Origin: Saccoglossus kowalevskii
Taxonomy: Eukaryota; Hemichordata; Enteropneusta; Harrimaniidae
Reading direction: 5' to 3'
Assembly: GCF_000003605.2 (NCBI RefSeq)
Contig: NW_003126894.1
Coordinates: 97,213-125,723 of the forward strand
DNA: 28,511 nt
The notes below the pieces were generated by a model. The model was not told where the DNA came from and did no database searches. It was given only the letters and a program-made list of their open reading frames with translations. The translations under genes and the position numbers were made by a program. Below are positions 25,801 through 28,511 of this stretch, piece by piece. The stretch's first letter is position 1. Every line of letters begins with the position of its first letter.

Positions 25801-28188
25801 CAGTTTGCAATTCTAAGTCATTGTGATTGGTCACATTGTTTTCAATTTCAATAAAAATACATTCATACCTCTATGAAATGAAGTGCATATAACTCAATTG
25901 GTTTCCTTTGTAGCACAGTACGCTCATTAAAAGTAATATTGCTTGAAGTTTAGCAAAGGAAATGAGGTCAGCTTTTCACAATGTACTGTGATATGCTCTC
26001 TTAATGTGAAATCAACCATTTTATTGATGTCTCTTTGAAGTGAAATTCTGTATGACCATGGTCAATGACAAAGACACATGATGCTGTTCAAGGTGAAATA
26101 CTGTGTGGAGTCTAGGAGTGAAATGTCGATCTATGTCCTTGTTGACAAAAATGTGGTTATAAATCAAATTAAATGTTTTGTAATAAAATGAAATTAAAAT
26201 CAGATATTTATACCGTAATTATTGTAGAATTAGTTGAGGTCAAAGGTGTCATGTACAAAAGTTATTATATAGTTACAGTTGCATTTAATAATTTTTCTGC
26301 GGGTAATATAAACTTGATTTATTGACTACCTGTGTTAGTGTATCACATAAAAACATTTTATTATTACGTTAAGCAAACAAAATAAATGATTTGAATTCCA
26401 GTCAGTGCTGCTCACTACTTTTTTTCTAGTTTCTGCCACAATTCTGAAAAACTTTTAGAAAAAGCAAAAGAAAAAAGCATGCTCCCCCATGAGTTTCGAA
26501 ATTTATTTCTATTGCATCTCTACAATGGTATTCCCACTACGAATATGCAAATAAGTCCAAAACATAATTATGTTCTTATTGTGATTGCTTGCTATCATCA
26601 TATGTAGATTTAGTATACTTTGTAATGATTGACAATAGGATTTAAGAAATTACAAAATAATTGTTTTCAAAGCGTAAATCTCGGCTTTGATGTCTTTGAA
26701 ATTATTTGTATCAATTTACAAAGGATGCACAGATGTACCCGGCAGGAAAAATGAATAAAATACTATTTTCAGCAGTACTGAATCCCCCGACCCATCAAAA
26801 CATGTTTTATTCTGTAGTATAAATCTTTCATTTCTGGTGTCGTGCAGAAATAAATACAAAATGGAATGTCGCAGAACTATTGTAGGTCTTCCATGCCAAA
26901 TAAATCCATGACTACATAGTGTCTTAATTTCACAAGGTTTTCTCAGATAATGGAAAGTTATTATTGGCTGAAAGTTTTGCAACCTAAATTGTAATGTTAA
27001 ATTTAAAAACAAATATAGCAAGTATAATATCCTGAAAGGTCTACCTTGAAATTCAATGTACATTAAAATGGCACATTGTAAGCTTAGTTGAGTTATCCTT
27101 GTGGGCCACTGTGTATTTACTTTTAACAATTAGCAATACTAGCACGTGCTACAATGTGCAAATATTTTACCTTAGGCACACATTCAAAGCAATTGAATCT
27201 TACTGTATATTATTGTTTACTGAAAGAACCGCAAGTCAGTATGTTAAGACACTGATTTCAATGGCAATGACCGACAGGGGTGGGTATAATATACACACGT
27301 AGTCATTCACTATGTGGGAAACAACAACTGCTTTATTCCTTATTTGGTAGCTTTGAATAAATGACTGAATGGCAATGAAAACAAAGCAATTGCAAGAGTG
27401 ATAATGCCAAGGTCAAAGGTGGTTGATGAATGTTTTATACTGTAGATACAATGACAACACCAGTTGGAGTTGCAAGGTCTGTATGCACAATGCAAGTATC
27501 AGAAATGTGTATGGAGCAATCAGTGTACTGCATATCATAAGAAAAATTGATTTCCATACACTAAATGATATTATTTTTCAGTCCAACTTTCTTGGGTTTC
27601 TTGTAAGGAATATAATAGTTAATAAGATTTGCTGGACATTCTTGTAATAATTTTTTTTATAAGAAACTAAAACTTATACAAATTAGAAAATTAGTTAGAA
27701 AATTTCTTGTGTATTTCTTGTAAGGATAAGTAAGAAATGTATGATTTGTGAAACAAAAATTATTAAAGTTGAAACAAGTGCACTTATTTCAGGTTACTCA
27801 TGAATGTGTTTTACAGTTAATCTATAAATCAATATCTCAAAACTAAAAATAGCATTGACAAAGCATCCCACCAATCACAGCAACAGAGAATTTGACATCA
27901 CTTGAGTCAAATAAATTAATTTTAAGTGATCTAAATGTTGTCAAATCTGCTCTTAGTTTTGTACATATGATGAAGGCACATCACATCAACAATTCTCAAC
28001 CTCTTGTTTCAATTTCAATTTTCAAGTATTTGCAAAAGTGTATAACATCCAGTGGTCACCCGGAAATGTGTGCATCAACTTCCAAAAAGTTCAAAATTAG
28101 AGGCTTGTTAACACAGCAACAGAGATGTATAAACAATATCTAATATAATATGAATATGAGGCAATATTAGAAAGATAAGGCAGTCTGT
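25801..28188. other. Intergenic, no gene recognised
   Basis: AT-rich sequence. The longest open frame in the window (minus 26716-27129, 137 codons) lies here. It has no domain, a composition skewed to Phe/Leu/Ile and no splice-linked partner, so I do not call it. A plus-strand frame at 27892-28143 begins with a non-ATG codon and is likewise unconvincing. Confidence 0.45.
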
Positions 28189-28511
28189 GGAATCAATATA
28201 ATAAGTGATTATATCTTATTTGAATGGAATTAATATCTTAGGTGATTATATCGTACGTGAATTGAATCAATATAATAGGTGATTATATCATATGTGAATG
28301 GAATCAATATAATAGGTGATTATATCACGTGAATGGAATCAATATAATAGGTAATTATATCACGTGAATGGAATCAATATAATACGTAATTAAATCATAT
28401 GTGAATGGAATCAATATAATAGGTGATTATATCATACGCGAATGGAATCAATATAATAGGTGATTATATCATATGTGAATGGAATCAATATAATAAGTGA
28501 TTATATCATAC
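28189..28511 (+). repeat. 37-bp tandem array running off the window end
   Basis: Nine units beginning GGAATCAATATAATAGGTGA, seven of about 37 bp (the last cut by the window end) and two of 35 bp that lack the bases TA/TG around TCACGTGAAT. Conservation rises toward the end of the window, suggesting the array continues outside. Confidence 0.95.

Noticed and set aside
26716-27129. 137-codon open frame, minus strand, longest in the window
   Set aside because: AT-driven Phe/Leu/Ile composition, no recognisable domain, no start context or partner exons.
27892-28143. 83-codon open frame, plus strand
   Set aside because: Opens with a non-ATG codon and has no recognisable features; likely chance.
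1-28511. CRISPR array or bacterial operon
   Set aside because: The tandem arrays have contiguous degenerate units without unique spacers, and the genes are spliced eukaryotic genes.

Overview
The window is animal nuclear DNA: AT-rich, with two intron-containing genes on the + strand, GT-AG introns of a few hundred bases to about 1.9 kb, and dense transposon debris. The intron-rich architecture, a vertebrate-like ACADM exon layout, a KIS/UHMK1-type kinase (as far as I recall not found in flies or nematodes) and the repeat types suggest a marine invertebrate, such as a lophotrochozoan or a non-vertebrate deuterostome. The species cannot be fixed from the sequence alone.

Layout. 1-3.1 kb is intergenic and holds repeat copy A, split by a 5'-truncated non-LTR retrotransposon and a second insertion. 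3.1-3.9 kb is the promoter region of gene 1, with a broken inverted-repeat element, a CCAAT box, a GTCACGTGAC E-box and a DR1 nuclear-receptor-like site. 3920-11214 is a complete medium-chain acyl-CoA dehydrogenase gene (ACADM; 11 coding exons, 422 codons); its introns hold a 21-bp minisatellite split by a TA-flanked MITE and a roughly 360-bp dispersed repeat. 11.2-13.5 kb is repeat copy B, holding a solo LTR with heat-shock-element-like sites, an old MITE and a tandem 372-bp duplication. 13.5-17.4 kb is intergenic: a palindrome, a 26-bp tandem repeat, a second MITE copy and a 50-N assembly gap. 17418-24190 is a complete UHMK1/KIS-like gene (7 coding exons, 416 codons) with a kinase domain and a C-terminal U2AF-homology motif; its introns hold several inverted-repeat elements. 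24.2-28.5 kb is probable 3' UTR and intergenic DNA, with two tandem arrays, the last running off the window.

The two genes are neighbours without an evident functional link: one is a mitochondrial beta-oxidation enzyme, the other a kinase expected to act on RNA-processing proteins. The most unusual material is in the non-coding DNA: (1) perfect or near-perfect 31-38 bp palindromes flanked by 7-bp target duplications, one with its empty site preserved in this same window; (2) a solo LTR with two perfect and one near-perfect heat-shock-type triple sites upstream of a TATA box; (3) two paralogous repeat copies flanking ACADM, from which the order of later insertions can be read.
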